64,000 nucleotides of DNA, taken from positions 35,819,229 to 35,883,228 of the forward strand of contig CM049314.1 of NCBI GenBank assembly GCA_026874595.1. Direction: 5' to 3'. The DNA is from Sipunculus nudus (taxonomy: Eukaryota; Annelida; Sipuncula; Golfingiida; Sipunculidae). The notes beneath the pieces are model-generated. The model was not told the DNA's origin. It saw only the letters and a program-made list of their open reading frames with translations, and ran no database searches. Shown piece after piece: positions 14,601 to 24,944 of this stretch. The position numbers were made by a program, and so were the translations under genes. Position 1 is the first letter of the stretch. Every line of letters starts with the position of its first letter.

Positions 14601-14834
14601 GGTCAGTATACGCCGTTAACGCGAGGCCAGGCTTTTACTGACCAAGACGCAGCTAATTCCAGTGACCACTGCAAATACACGCCGTTAACGCGAGGCCAGG
14701 CTTCTACTGACCAATCACGAGGCAAGGCTCCTGCTGGGCAAGGCGCTGGTAATCCCAGTGACCTCGGTCATTATACGGTGTCGGAGATGCGGCGGTCAGA
14801 TGGTGAAAATGCATACGAACTGATGAGAATGTGA
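4061..14834 (+). CDS. IgGFc-binding-domain single-pass receptor with ITAM-like tail (7 exons, 651 aa)
   Basis: Exons: 4061-4121, 6883-6983, 11655-12723, 12990-13055, 13598-13663, 13993-14086, 14336-14834. All have GT/AG borders, phases run 1,0,1,1,1,2, and the total is 1956 nt, exactly 652 codons with the TGA. The product has a signal peptide (1-20), an IgGFc-binding N-terminal-type domain (about 21-415), two short homologous stalk modules, a transmembrane helix (about 458-480) and a 165-residue cytoplasmic tail. Domain signatures include SDIIVAATTDNT, YSGHICANVP and CDRLIEAIPP. The family is known from FCGBP-like mucosal proteins and is expanded in many invertebrates. Ligand and function here are unknown. 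The tail has YAII-x6-YTAL (Y503/Y513), which fits the ITAM consensus, more YTxL motifs and a terminal YELM. This suggests tyrosine-kinase-coupled recognition. The gene looks intact. Its 3' end and polyadenylation site were not identified. Confidence 0.85.
5550..5990. repeat. MITE-like element ending GGCGTCAAT/ATTGACGCC with internal (TA)n
   Basis: The left end ATGGCGTCAATTTG and right end CATATTGACGCCCC are inverted. Inside are G/C tracts, a (TA)n run at 5634-5682 and a common core (GTCTGTGTGAGACATTATA, AAACTCATAAAT). Related copies occur at 47348-47480 (inverted, truncated) and about 49362-49725. The (TA)n run is part of the element, not an independent microsatellite. Confidence 0.6.
6883..6983 (+). 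CDS. Receptor exon 2: start of IgGFc-binding domain
   Basis: The exon follows TTTCATTAG and ends CAG|GTAAGC. It reads RRYLLVYPAVHEDYKEWSFE and then IMISTTAPSTTVQ. The pattern 'aromatic-x-hydrophobic-YP-x-E' then 'TTA...TV' is typical of the beginning of IgGFc-binding domains. It joins in frame with VSGANMTANISV of exon 3. A short GC-tract repeat follows about 20 bases into the intron. Confidence 0.8.
7006..7157. repeat. Short C-tract repeat, second copy
   Basis: Same layout as 1087-1299: CAGAAGAGGATCG, long poly-C, GTTTCAGACCAA, and CCGAAATCCTGCAT. The foldback element at 7166 appears to be inserted into its 3' end. Joining the two flanks across that element gives a continuous CGGTGTATCCGGATG end. 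Confidence 0.5.
8690..9150 (+). repeat. Imperfect ~295-bp-spaced duplication inside the foldback element
   Basis: The stretch 8690-8860 and the stretch 8985-9150 share the string TTACTATTACATATAGAAT / TAACTATTACATGTAGAAT, then TTTCTACCAG.ACAA, GGT..TTAAGATT.ATCT and CCTTACAATTAAT. They are two diverged copies of one ~165-bp unit. Confidence 0.55.
10390..10790 (+). repeat. Three imperfect ~140-bp tandem repeats inside the foldback element
   Basis: The motif GTGACCTCTG(A/C)CC(A/T)CATT recurs near 10397, 10511 and 10665. Each is followed by GAGAATC(G/A)AAC and then ATCAAAAT before the next copy. No coding signal. Confidence 0.55.
11655..12723 (+). CDS. Receptor exon 3: main IgGFc-binding domain
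   Basis: A single 1069-nt exon after GATTCAG, ending TTA G|GTATGT (phase 1). It encodes residues 55-411. Diagnostic stretches are DIIVAATTDNTLVTF, VAVYSGHICANVP (about 195-207), CDRLIEAIPPLVYGDRHFII and the closing GIGYGFPV. Two close cysteines flank the YSGH segment and another pair (CSEDC) follows, as expected for a secreted fold. It reads without a stop through the splice junction. Codon use looks normal for a host gene, in contrast to the repeat-derived frames around it. Confidence 0.85.
12990..13055 (+). CDS. Receptor exon 4: stalk module a (66 nt)
   Basis: The exon lies between TATGCAG and GTAAGT, is phase 1-1, and encodes DFEFPYDMKDDGHSKNKSTQ then HA. It is homologous to exon 5: same length, same phase, and the shared frame FPYD.KD......KN.S. 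It is a short hydrophilic linker before the membrane. Confidence 0.75.
13598..13663 (+). CDS. Receptor exon 5: stalk module b (66 nt)
   Basis: The exon lies between TAAGCAG and GTATAC, is phase 1-1, and encodes EATFPYDTKDETYGKNNSEN then KK. It is a tandem copy of exon 4. A phase 1-1 exon can be duplicated or skipped without changing frame, so length variants by alternative splicing are possible. Confidence 0.75.
13993..14086 (+). CDS. Receptor exon 6: transmembrane segment
   Basis: After CTCTCCATGAAAG the exon reads DYKAILICVGAVAGVLFMTL then IISWIQCFAIR and ends CG|GTGAGT (phase 2). The uncharged stretch of about 23 residues (458-480), with a small-residue GAVAG motif, is followed by arginines (RR). 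This fits a type I orientation with a cytoplasmic C-terminus. Confidence 0.8.
14336..14834 (+). CDS. Receptor exon 7: cytoplasmic tail with tyrosine motifs
   Basis: The exon follows TTTACTACAG and runs to TGA. It encodes residues 486-651. Y503-AII, six residues, then Y513-TAL fit the ITAM consensus. Further YTxL motifs are at Y536, Y577 and Y600, a weaker YTVS at Y632, and YELM (YxxM, a PI3K p85-type site) at Y646. Units start YT(A/P)L and are rich in Q, N, S and P (DPAAQNAGNPSDHGQ-like). Spacing is 23 residues for Y513-Y536 and Y577-Y600, with a degenerate unit between that has lost its tyrosine. This indicates recent tandem growth of the tail. Confidence 0.8.
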
Positions 14835-17800
14835 AAGTAATCATGCAATCAAATGTCATGTATATTTAATTCACATGCAAGTTGCTCTTCTCTGTTTTGA
14901 CCTTACAATTACTTGTGATTTTCATATTGTTAGTTGCTCTGATCTGTACAGACCTGACAATTATAAGAATTATAAAATATAGATGACATTTTAACTATGT
15001 ATTTTGTTTAGTGAACCTCCCACGATATCGTATCTTGAACCGATGCTTCAAACGCTTGTAAATATACTAAAACCTTAGAAATTGGCTCCAATTGAAATAA
15101 TACTATTTTCAAAACCCTAAAGGAAACATACATTATAACATGTATCATGCATGTGTGGCACATGTAATTTCAGTAAGTTATGAGTTATCGGCATAACCAC
15201 ACTAAATATTCAAATTGGGATGTAAACATCTACATTCCTTCAGAAGGCTTAATTACGATGACTTCTCAGGAGTATCTTACTTAAACATAAATTATATAGA
15301 GAAAAACCTGCCAACAGCGTGGAAATGTACAAGAGCATACATGGTTACGTTTACCGTTAAAGTTTTTCAAGAAAAGTAAAACGTTTAAACAAAAATTGAT
15401 GATTACTTTCCGTGTTAGCTATCTTAAAACTGTATTCCGTTGTCATAATGCTACTTCAAAAATAAAATAACTAACCACAGTAAAAAGAGTCTGTGATCAT
15501 AAGGACAGAAGTTTCAGTTGTGGACAGAGAGATATATATAGAACGGTTAACTCCTCCATGGTAGTGTTATATCACACTTTAAAATTTTACATCCTAATCA
15601 AAAGACAGCTGCAAGAGACACTTTCATGAGAAGCACGATATTACAAAACTGATTGTGACATAAACCGAAGAAACCTGCATGTGTACGCCAGTTGAACGCG
15701 ATGCATCGTAAAATCATTCATCTCCTTAAGCGCATACTGGCGCTGTAAATTGTGGGTTTTGGCCGAGGTTTATATAGAGACGTAGTTCTTGAGCAAATAA
15801 CTAACACACGTCTGATGTCACAGTGCTCAGTTAGAGGTGAAGGTTTGGACTGACTTGACCTAATTCCTTCACCGATTTACTTGAAATTCTATTACGTTAC
15901 GATCAACAAACTCTTCCAATACAAAAACATGTCTGCTGTAACATTTCAAGTCGACAATCACCAACATCCATACATTGTAAACTTTCTGTATAGTTGGTAC
16001 GTTGGTTATCATTATTTCCAATTACTTAAAATTAAGATGCTTCCTCTGCCATTTCCTGTCATTCAAAATTGCAGGATTATTGTTACTTATAATATTTGTA
16101 GAAATCAGAACGTTAAAAGTTGCTGCTCCAGTTTGTTACGATGCCTAATTGTCTAAACCTCGGGATTACTATTTCTTTATTTGCTATGAAATTGTTTTTA
16201 TTGAGAGTCAAAATGCTCTATTTGGTACCATGACCAGGCACCTTGAAACTGAACCAAAAGATCTCTTAAAATATTTAATTGCTAGTGTTCTGATAAGATT
16301 TAAGCTTTATAGAGTTAACCCATAGAATTTTTTAGTGTCAGAGATCGTATATGTTTTAGGATAATCCACTTCGTTATAACGTATGGCATAATTATGTTTC
16401 TTCATAACAGAAAAAAACAGGCTTCACTTAGTCAGAGAGAGAATTTATGTCGTAAATCAATACGATATTACACAGACTTAATTTCCTTTTGATAGACTGG
16501 TCCTTTACTCATAATTAATAATAATAAATTATACTAGCATCAAGAACCATGTTCTGTTGCACCATCTGTCTTGATTTTTCCCATACACGACAGGCCCTAT
16601 TTTGTTATCCCATTTTCCCCAAAAATCCAGATGCATCACACAATGTCCCCGGGACTTTTGTACCCTGGCCTGCTGTGAGCAAATATCTGCTATATACGTT
16701 GACCTGGGGTCACTGCTATCCCACTTAGGTTTGGGGTTATTTGTCGCTTCACGATCTCAAGCGTAGTAACCAATTTCCCGTCTTCATAGAATATCTAGAC
16801 GCCATTACCTAACCATATCAAATCTCATACATACACCCATTCCGAGTGCCGACTATGTATACACGGATAAATAATGTTGTGGTAACGATTTTCTCTCCCA
16901 CGTCATGGTGCCCTCTTTACTGTACTTCCGTTCATTGGCATCATGCGTTGCTCATGCTATTCACTCGTTAGTAAGAAATTAAGGAAAATAAGGAAAGAAT
17001 TGTAGTTATAGGGGAATCTTTAACCTTCACTCATTGAACTGCCAGGCACTTCAGCTTCAAAAACTTTTTTTGTCAATTCGGTTACAAGAGATTATAATAC
17101 TGTCCATGTAGGTTGCCACTCGGTAGATATTACGGGGAAATATTTATATTGATATCAGGCTACCCTTAAAATTGCACAGAATGAGGCCTTTGTTGTTGGT
17201 TGCTTTCATAACGGTGGTACCATTTAACAAAGAAGCTATATTACAAAATTATCAATTTTACATTTGTTTAAACGGAACGTGACTCTTTCGTCAACTGATG
17301 CCACAAGACAGGCAATGTTTGGCTTGACAGATGGTGTTTCTGTGTATTTTTTATGTCAGTCATTTACTACTTTGATTGATCTTCCAACTTCGGAGATGAT
17401 TCTTTGATAAACTGAAAAAACGGAAGATTATGTTAGCTGTCTAATCCCCTTTCACTGCTGTTGTGTTACCGTCTCATTGCAGGATTTTATTTCAGTGTCG
17501 CCGGTTTGATCGCATATCCCCATCTTTTTTCTTTTGTAGAATTGCACCCAGATATTCCTATTCTCGATCTCGATTGACCATTTTATAATCACAGAAAGCA
17601 GAAAATTTTATTGTGTTTCACAACGGGACTGCCAAAGCTAAAGGTTGCAAGGTAAGCATTTCAGATTACCATTTACAAAATCTCCGTTTCTCCAGCACAA
17701 GTTGTACCGTTGTACATTGCCAATGGAACGGATGATTTCATAGGTCTGTCCTACTAAGAAATTTACCCTCAAATCATAGACCCCCACCTGGAAATTCGTG

Positions 17801-18600
17801 TCTCTCCGACAGGTAGAAGATATAACAGAGTTTCCATGAGAGCTGTCTTATATATCCTGAATACATGTTGTACAGAAGGTTTGTAAGCCCTAGAAATGCC
17901 GATGTGATTTAGCTAGCAGGAGATGCATTCAAATCGGATACACGAGCCATTTCCCAATCTCTGATCTCGTCCTACCACTGAAATAAAAAAAGGAACTCTT
18001 GTTTGGCGCCCAGGCGGCTTTATTTTACAAGATGGCTTGTGAGAAATATCCCTCTAGATATGGTGTAATTGCCCTAATTGGCTAACTGAAATGTTAATCC
18101 AACTGACAGTTGTAAAAGATGAAACCATATCATTAATTAATTTTCTTTCCTTCTTCTTGTCTGTAAAGTCTGTAAAAGTCAAACTCAGATCAGAAGAAGG
18201 CGGGGCTTATGGACCCTGGCTTGCACTAATTAAGCATTAATTAATTTATTATGATAAACAGTGCCCTAGCTAAAAAGACTGGCTAAAGCAGGTCGGATTC
18301 CCCGTTCTCAGTCAAGTACTAGCTACGTTTGAAAGCCAGTCAGCAAATGAATAATGTGTTGATTCTCTAAGGGTATGTTGTGATTCTGTTAACACCCCTC
18401 ATGGGGCTGACTTTTCAGTTACAATGTCACTTTTTTATTATCTATATTGTCATCCACGCCAATATAACCTAAATCAGCACAGCAGCTGCACTCTGCTCCG
18501 GTTTTTTTCTTAACAAGGAAGAAGCCCAACAGCAGGCATCTGTATTGGTAATTAACATGAGTCGCCGCCTATAAGGATATACCGTTTATCCCTATACTCA
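14835..18600. other. Intergenic; 3' flank of receptor gene
   Basis: Nothing beyond the receptor 3' flank is recognised. An AATAAA occurs at about 15461, but it is too weakly placed to call a polyadenylation site. Short open frames lack family motifs. Confidence 0.4.
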
Positions 18601-18639
18601 CATATCACACTTCGTATACTACCACTCGTAGGCGTATCC

Positions 18640-18900
18640 AGGATTTCCGGAATGGGGGGGGGGGGTGGGGGGGGTGGTTATATGTGCCAGGCATACCTGC
18701 TTGGTGTTTATGCACACCTGTACATGTATATAGTCGAGGGGTGAAATACTCGGCTCTCTCGGGTGGCGACACTGGTTCGCTTCCCCATGGTGCTTAAAAA
18801 GTACGTATTTGTTGCCGATTGTACGAGGCCGGTGGTTTTCTCCGGGTTCTCCGGTTTTCTCCACCTCAAAACCCTACCAAACGCCAGTGCCTTGATTATT
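18640..18900. repeat. G-tract stretch, likely edge of a dispersed repeat
   Basis: TAGGCGTATCCAGGATTTCCGG followed by interrupted poly-G resembles the GGATCC/poly-G repeat ends seen elsewhere in the window. The downstream TTTTCTCCGGGTTCTCCGG is low complexity. No gene is supported. Confidence 0.3.
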
Positions 18901-19348
18901 CATAAGAACTTTTTGTAACAATTCATGTTAAAAAAGTTAACTTTTATTTTTGGGTGTGTCTCAACCAAGTTGGCTTTCTGTATGTTTAGCACTATTCCTA
19001 TAGCTGTTTAAGGCATTAAAAGTATCTGTATTCTTAGACCTACACTAACTATATACGCTGCCACCTGTTTGCTAAACAAAAATAATATGTATATATACAT
19101 GTTATAACAGGAAAACTTCTGCCACAGAGGTTTTGTGCAAGTAACAAAATATGTATCTATATATTCTAGTTTAATTTAGTTTTTCAGATCTCTTCAGTCG
19201 AATGAGTTAATTTAGTTTTGTTTATGTACATATAGTTACTCATTAACTTTAAAAAAAAATATTTTTTTAAATACTATCTAGTACAGTTCTTCTTCTTCTA
19301 GTCTTATACTTCTTGTCACATTCTTGTCACATATTTTGTTAACACACA

Positions 19349-19349
<1 letters not shown>

Positions 19350-19400
<51 letters not shown>
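19350..19400. repeat. (TA)n microsatellite
   Basis: A near-pure TA run with a shorter TA stretch and (TG)n after it up to about 19438. Confidence 0.9.
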
Positions 19401-19402
<2 letters not shown>

Positions 19403-19609
19403 GAAGTATATACATTTATATATATATATGTGTGTGTGATTGAAATTAATTTTCTTTGGGTAATACATAAAGAATTAGCAAGCCTACCTAGTCCAAGTAG
19501 AATTGTTAATTAATTCGCGCTCAAATGATATAATATAGTTATAGATGGAAGCCTGGATCGTCTTCGTTTAATAATGTTCCAGGTGTTATTATTAAAAACC
19601 TCGCCTATT

Positions 19610-19993
19610 ACCTTTCGATATCCTCTTTATGTATTATCTTCCAATATCCTCTTTGTGTATTATCTTCCGATATCCTGTATAGGTGTTATCGTCCGATATC
19701 CTCTTTGTGTATAATCTCCGATACCCACTTAGTGTGTTATGCCCAATATACTCCTTGCGTATTACCTTCCTATATCCTCCTGGTGTATTATCTTCCGATA
19801 TTTACTTCTTTTTTATCTTCCGATAGCTCCTTTGTGTATTATCTTCCAATATCCACTTTGTGTATTATCTTCCAATACCCACCTTTTGTATTACCTTTCT
19901 ATATCCTCTATGTTTATTATCTTTTGAAATTGATTGTCTATTATCTTCTGATATCCATTTTGTGTATTATGTTCCAATATCAACTTTGAGTAT
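19610..19993 (+). repeat. ~26-bp minisatellite, left block
   Basis: Degenerate tandem copies of a unit close to TATTATCTTCCGATATCC followed by ACTTTGTG. The block resumes at 20926 after the LTR-like array. All the Y/L/P/I-rich open frames here are translations of the repeat. Confidence 0.9.
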
Positions 19994-20925
19994 TGTTACG
20001 GGGAGACATCAAAGCGGACCGAACTATCTCGCTAGTGAAGCTTGCTTTGCTAGCGGAGCGGTTGGTACGCCGGACATGTGCGCCACCGACCTGGGTACGA
20101 CTCCCGGATCGGCCCAGGATTTTAACCCTCAACAATTTGCCTTCTAAACAAAATGGGGGCTCGCCTAACGTGACGGTTAATTTTGTGGCCCAGGGAATAA
20201 GCTCACCAAAGTGTGACTCCTGGGATACTTAGTCTTGTTCTGATTGCAGAACGCTCTTAAGAGGGGGTGTGTTACTGGATGACATAAAAGCGGACCGAAC
20301 TTTCTCGCCAGTGAAGCTTCCTTTTCTAGCGAAGCGGTTAGTACGCCGGACTTGTGCACCACCAACATGGGTTCGAATCCGGGATCGGCCCAATGTTTTC
20401 CCCTGAGCAATTTGTCTTCGTAACAAAATGGGGGCTCGTCTAACGTGACGGTTAACTTTGTGGGCCAGGGAATAGGCTCACCAAAGTGTGACTTCTGGAA
20501 TACTTAGTCTTGTTCTGATACGAAACGCTCTTAAGAGGGGATGTGTTACGGGTTGACATAAAAGCGGAACGAACTTGCTAGCGAAGCGGTTGGTACGCCG
20601 GACATGTGCGCCACCGACCTGGGTTCGACTCCCGGTCGGCCAAGGATTTTTACCCTCAACAATTTGCCTTCGTAACAAAATGGGGGCTCGTTTAACGTGA
20701 CGGTTGACTTTGTGGCCCAGGGAATAAGCTCACCAAAGTGTGACTCCTGGGATAATTAGTCTTGTTCTGATAGCAGAACGCTCTTAAGAGAGGGTGTTTT
20801 ACAGGGTGACATAAAAGCTTGCTTTTCTAGCGAAGCGGTTGGTACGCCGGACTTATGCGCCACCAATATAGGTTCGAATCCGGGATTGGTCCAATGTTTT
20901 CCCTGACCAATTTGTCTTGGTAACT
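19994..20925 (+). mobile_element. TRIM-like tandem array: 4 short LTRs and 3 internal segments, tRNA-type promoter in the LTR
   Basis: LTR-like units are 19994-20150, 20270-20425, 20544-20677 and about 20795-20925. They begin TGTTAC and end GTAACA (complementary termini; the first and last copies have mutated ends). After each of the first three comes AAATGGGGGCTCG, where TGGGGGCTCG matches the start of the classical tRNA-Pro primer-binding site. Before the next LTR stands a purine tract (TTAAGAGGGG). Internal segments are only ~118-120 bp with no coding capacity, so this is a terminal-repeat retrotransposon in miniature. Each LTR holds an A box (TAGCGAAGCGG at 20327-20337 in copy 2) and a B box (GGTTCGAATCC at 20370-20380). 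GTAT flanks both sides, consistent with a 4-bp target duplication in the minisatellite. Confidence 0.65.
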
Positions 20926-21800
20926 GTATTATCTTCTGATATACCCTTTGTGTATTATCTTCCAATATCCATTTTGTGTGTTATCTTCCGATATCCATTT
21001 TGTAAATTATCTTCCGGAATCCACTGTGCATTATCTTCCAGTATCCACTTTGTGTTTTATCTTCCAATATCCACTTTGTGTATAATCTTCCGATATCCAC
21101 TGAGTGTATTTTCTTCCGATATCCACTTTGTGTTTTATCTTCCGATATCAACTTTTTGTAACGTCTTCCGATATCCATTTGTGTATTATCTTCCAATATC
21201 CACTTTGTGTATTATCTTCCAATATCCACTTTGTGTATAATATTCCGATATCCACTGAGTGTATTATCTTTCGATATCAACTTTAGGTATTATCTTCCGA
21301 TTTCCACTTTGTGTATTACCTTCCGATTTCCACTGTGTTTTATCTTCCAATATCCACTTTGTGTATTATCTTTCGATATTCACTTTATGTTTTTTCTTCC
21401 GAAATCCATTTTGTGTTTTATCTTACAATATTAAATTTGTGTATTATCATCCGATATTCACTTTGTATTATCTTTCGGTATCCACTTTGTTTATTATCTT
21501 TCGATATCCATTTCATGCATTATCTTCTTATATCCACTTTGTTTATTATCCACTATGTATTATCTTCCTATATGCATTACGTGTATTTTCTTCGAATATC
21601 CACTCTGTGTATAAACTTCTGATACCCATTTTGTGTATTTTCTTCCGATATCGACTATGTATTATCTTCCAATATCCACTTTGTGTATTATCTTCCTATA
21701 TCCACTTTTAAGTATTATCTTCTGATATCCACTTTTTGTAATATCTTCCAATGTCTACTTTTTGTATTATCTTCCGATATCCACTGTGTGTATTATCCTT
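20926..21800 (+). repeat. ~26-bp minisatellite, right block
   Basis: About 30 degenerate copies of the same unit as 19610-19993 (TTATCTTCCGATATCCACTT...). The repeated YLPISTLC-type reading frames are repeat translations, not genes. Confidence 0.9.
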
Positions 21801-24120
21801 TGCCTTTTTTCCTACTTGTCTGTTCAGTGCAAAAGAAAGGTAACTTCCGGTCCGAGTGCACGAAAATCGATAATCGAATACGCTCATCGCTGGCTCTGCC
21901 AAAACAACGATTGGTTGCTAATCCAATACGATTGATCTGTCAGGAATCAATATTATGATGTGTCTGTAAGGAATCGACTAAGGGATTAAAACAGTATGCA
22001 TACACTGGCAAAAATAAGCCATATAAGCCACTGTCAAGATACATAAGATTAAGTAAGAGTATAGTTTAATTTATAAAACTTGATTTAGCTGATTTAAACA
22101 CATAACTGTTTTTGCTATTTTGCTACCAGATGTTGTTATATAAATATATTTAATAAATTTATAATTTTATACTAATAGTCAAACGACTAATGATAATCAA
22201 TGCCTGCATTTTTTTCCTACCAGAGCAAGCATCAGAGCAAGTTCAAATAAGCACTGATCAGCTATTGTCTTAAGTTTCTGTTTTTCTTAAGGCTGCAGGT
22301 TGAAAAGGATTATTACACTGTTATAAAGTACGTTTTCAGTTTGGCACTTTAAAAACCAAATTTACCTTCATGAAATCAATAAAAATAGGAATATAAAATA
22401 GTGTATAACTGTACTTGGTTTCACTTGGTGACTCACTAATTTGGAAGAATTCAAGCGTTCTCTGAGCGTAACAACATTTTTAAAAGAATTTCATTTCGCC
22501 AATGGAGCGTCCATCCCTAAACACCACCCACAAACACTTGCGACTTCCGAAAATAAGCAAAACACTTAATAATTAAACGCAAACATAGTGCTTTTATAAA
22601 CAATCCGCTAGTACCAATGGCCCCGTGTTTGGGATAGAAACTACGCAACACTTCTGTAATAATTTACAGAACATGATAATTACGGATCAGTGACTTCTAC
22701 TACAAGTGAGAATTAAAGTAGAAATGCCAATGAAAGGAGTTATTTTAGTGCTTCCCTCGGGTGCTTATCTTTATTGGGGCGGATAACGATGACATCAGCC
22801 GCGTCCTATTTCACACCTCCCCGTACGTCGTAGCAAATACGGAAACCCACGCAATACCCAGTATTTATAATACGATAAAATCAGGACTGGAGCAAAGAGG
22901 CAAGTTAAGACGACCAGGCACACTTGGTAGGACTCAGGTAAGACTCTTGTGAGGTAAGTGCATGTGTGTGTCTGCATAAAAACGTGAATTTATTTGAATC
23001 TCTTTTTTTGGATTTGCTCCGATATTTGGCAAACTAAACAGCATTATTTTTAAACTTCTTGTTTTTGATTTTAAGGTGTCTGTTAAGAAGCAGTTAAAGA
23101 TGAAAACAAACAAATGTTGAGGGTTATTTTCTCATTTGTAACTTTCTCTCGGTTTGGAATCATTTTTAGCTAAGCTGACTGAAAGTCAACTAAGGTATAG
23201 GGATGGCCCTTAGTCCGTCGCCCGTCCGGCAGTACGTCCGGGCGTCTGGCCGCCCGGCCGTCCGTTAGCAGGGAACATTGTGATAACTGGACCTTTAGTA
23301 ATTATTAAGGCAGGTCAGGAAAATTAATCTCCTTGGCAATCTGAAATTAGGTCAGTGCGACCTATATCCTTTGAAATTCGGGGCTTGTAAGTACCCAACA
23401 GAATTATTAAAAAATTGATACAAAACCTCCAGTATCTTGATAGTTTTTATACATGGATTGCCATGAATCATGCCATGAATATTGACCAAGACTAGTTTTG
23501 TCAGTTCCCAAAAAGTGGTGGCACCACCTATAACTTTTCTAATTATTTACGATATTTGTCTGTTTTTGAGTTATTTCGAGGGAAGCGCGACTGCCAATGG
23601 CATGTATGGATCGAAAACCATTGTGTTTCGCAATACCCCTCACTGAGTGCAGGAACTTTTTAATTTTAATTCAAAATATCAGCAATTATGCAGAGTGTAA
23701 ATAACTCATATTAAGCAATTTGAGTAAGAGACGATTTGTATGGCAAAAATAACATAATTTTATTTCGCAAAAAAACTGGGGGTGGGGATCGCAGCCATAA
23801 TGGTATGTCTACCCTTGTTGGGTAGAAATATCCCCCAGTTCCAAACCAAATTGCACTCTCATGAATAGCTGTAATGTAAGGCGTTTAAAGATTTTGGCAG
23901 ACTGAAAAAATCTTATCAGTGTATTATATTTTCGATCTCATAAATGTTTTACTTGCGAAACTAAAAACTACTAATTAAGAATGTATTTATGTATAATTTA
24001 TGTTTGCCGGAGCCATCAGTTATCACATGAACTCTTTTAAATATGGACGAAGGTATCGTTAAACATACATTGATCGATATATTCTGTATTATAAATTTAG
24101 TTTAAGGAAGTTAATTATTG
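21801..24120. other. Intergenic, no gene recognised
   Basis: Mostly anonymous AT-rich sequence. At 23200-23560 a stretch with CGTCCG-type repeats and a GGTGGCACCACC motif (about 23516) is a diverged relative of the palindrome array at 31660-32770. A possible 5' noncoding exon for the neurophysin gene near 22920-22940 is not strong enough to annotate. Confidence 0.35.
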
Positions 24121-24121
24121 A

Positions 24122-24123
<2 letters not shown>

Positions 24124-24203
<80 letters not shown>
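24124..24203. repeat. (TA)n microsatellite
   Basis: An almost pure alternating TA run of about 80 bp with one TT interruption, which could extrude a hairpin. Confidence 0.9.
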
Positions 24204-24206
<3 letters not shown>

Positions 24207-24554
24207 GTCCAAGAGTAATTAATCCATTGTTGCAATACATGTTGTATTGTTATCTCTGCAAATGGGAGGGGTGTTTGCTTTGCAGGTTTGATTCAGCAGT
24301 AAAACCGCCGACTTCGTAAATCTCTGTAATTTTTTTTGCTGCTTTGTCTTATATAGGTACATGCGTAAAGCTAACATTGCCGTTTTTATTAAACAGCATA
24401 TTAGAGAGTTATCATAAACCAGAGCTCCATGTATGATAATAATCTTTGCTAATTATTTGCTGAATAAATTTGAGGAGCATCAAAAGAAGTATCGACAGAT
24501 ACCCTTCAATCCGACATGACGACAACCGCTCCGAATCTTAAGAAAAGAAAACAG

Positions 24555-24790
24555 AAAATATCCAGACGAACAGGAAATCTTCAGACAAACAGGAACCCTT
24601 ATGACAAACAGTCAATCGAATGACAAACAGGAGATCTAATGACAAACGGCATATCTGCAGACAAACATGAAATCTTATGACAATCAAACAGTAAATCTGT
24701 TGACAAACAGAAATAATTATAATTTTCTTTTGATACAAACATTGTAAAACAACGGCTAACATGTATGACAACACAGTGAGCCTGTTGACA
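24555..24790 (+). repeat. ~20-bp minisatellite GACAAACAGGAAATCT
   Basis: About ten degenerate units around GACAAACAG(G/T)A(A)ATCTNAT, starting ATCCAGACGAACAGG. It ends about 150 bases before the first coding exon of the + strand neurophysin gene and lies in its promoter or 5'UTR intron. Confidence 0.8.
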
Positions 24791-24944
24791 CACGCACTAT
24801 TCTTAAATTTTTCAATATGAAACGTATAACCGAAAGATTAAGGAAAATATGAAAAAAAAGTCTCCCCCCCCCCCCCCCCGAAAAACAATGGCTATGCATT
24901 GATGATATATTAAATTTTTACAGGATTCACTGCAAATCACCACC

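Noticed and set aside
19705-21711. Long overlapping Y/L/P/I-rich open frames up to 150 codons
   Set aside because: They are translations of the ~26-bp minisatellite in all frames. Codon pattern follows the repeat.
22840-22937. Possible 5' noncoding exon of gene A (TATTTATAATACG then CTCAG|GTAAGA)
   Set aside because: A TATA-like string and one donor are too little evidence. 5' cDNA ends would decide.
24121-24203. CRISPR or other regular spacer arrays
   Set aside because: All arrays seen are tandem repeats without unique spacers, and the window is eukaryotic.
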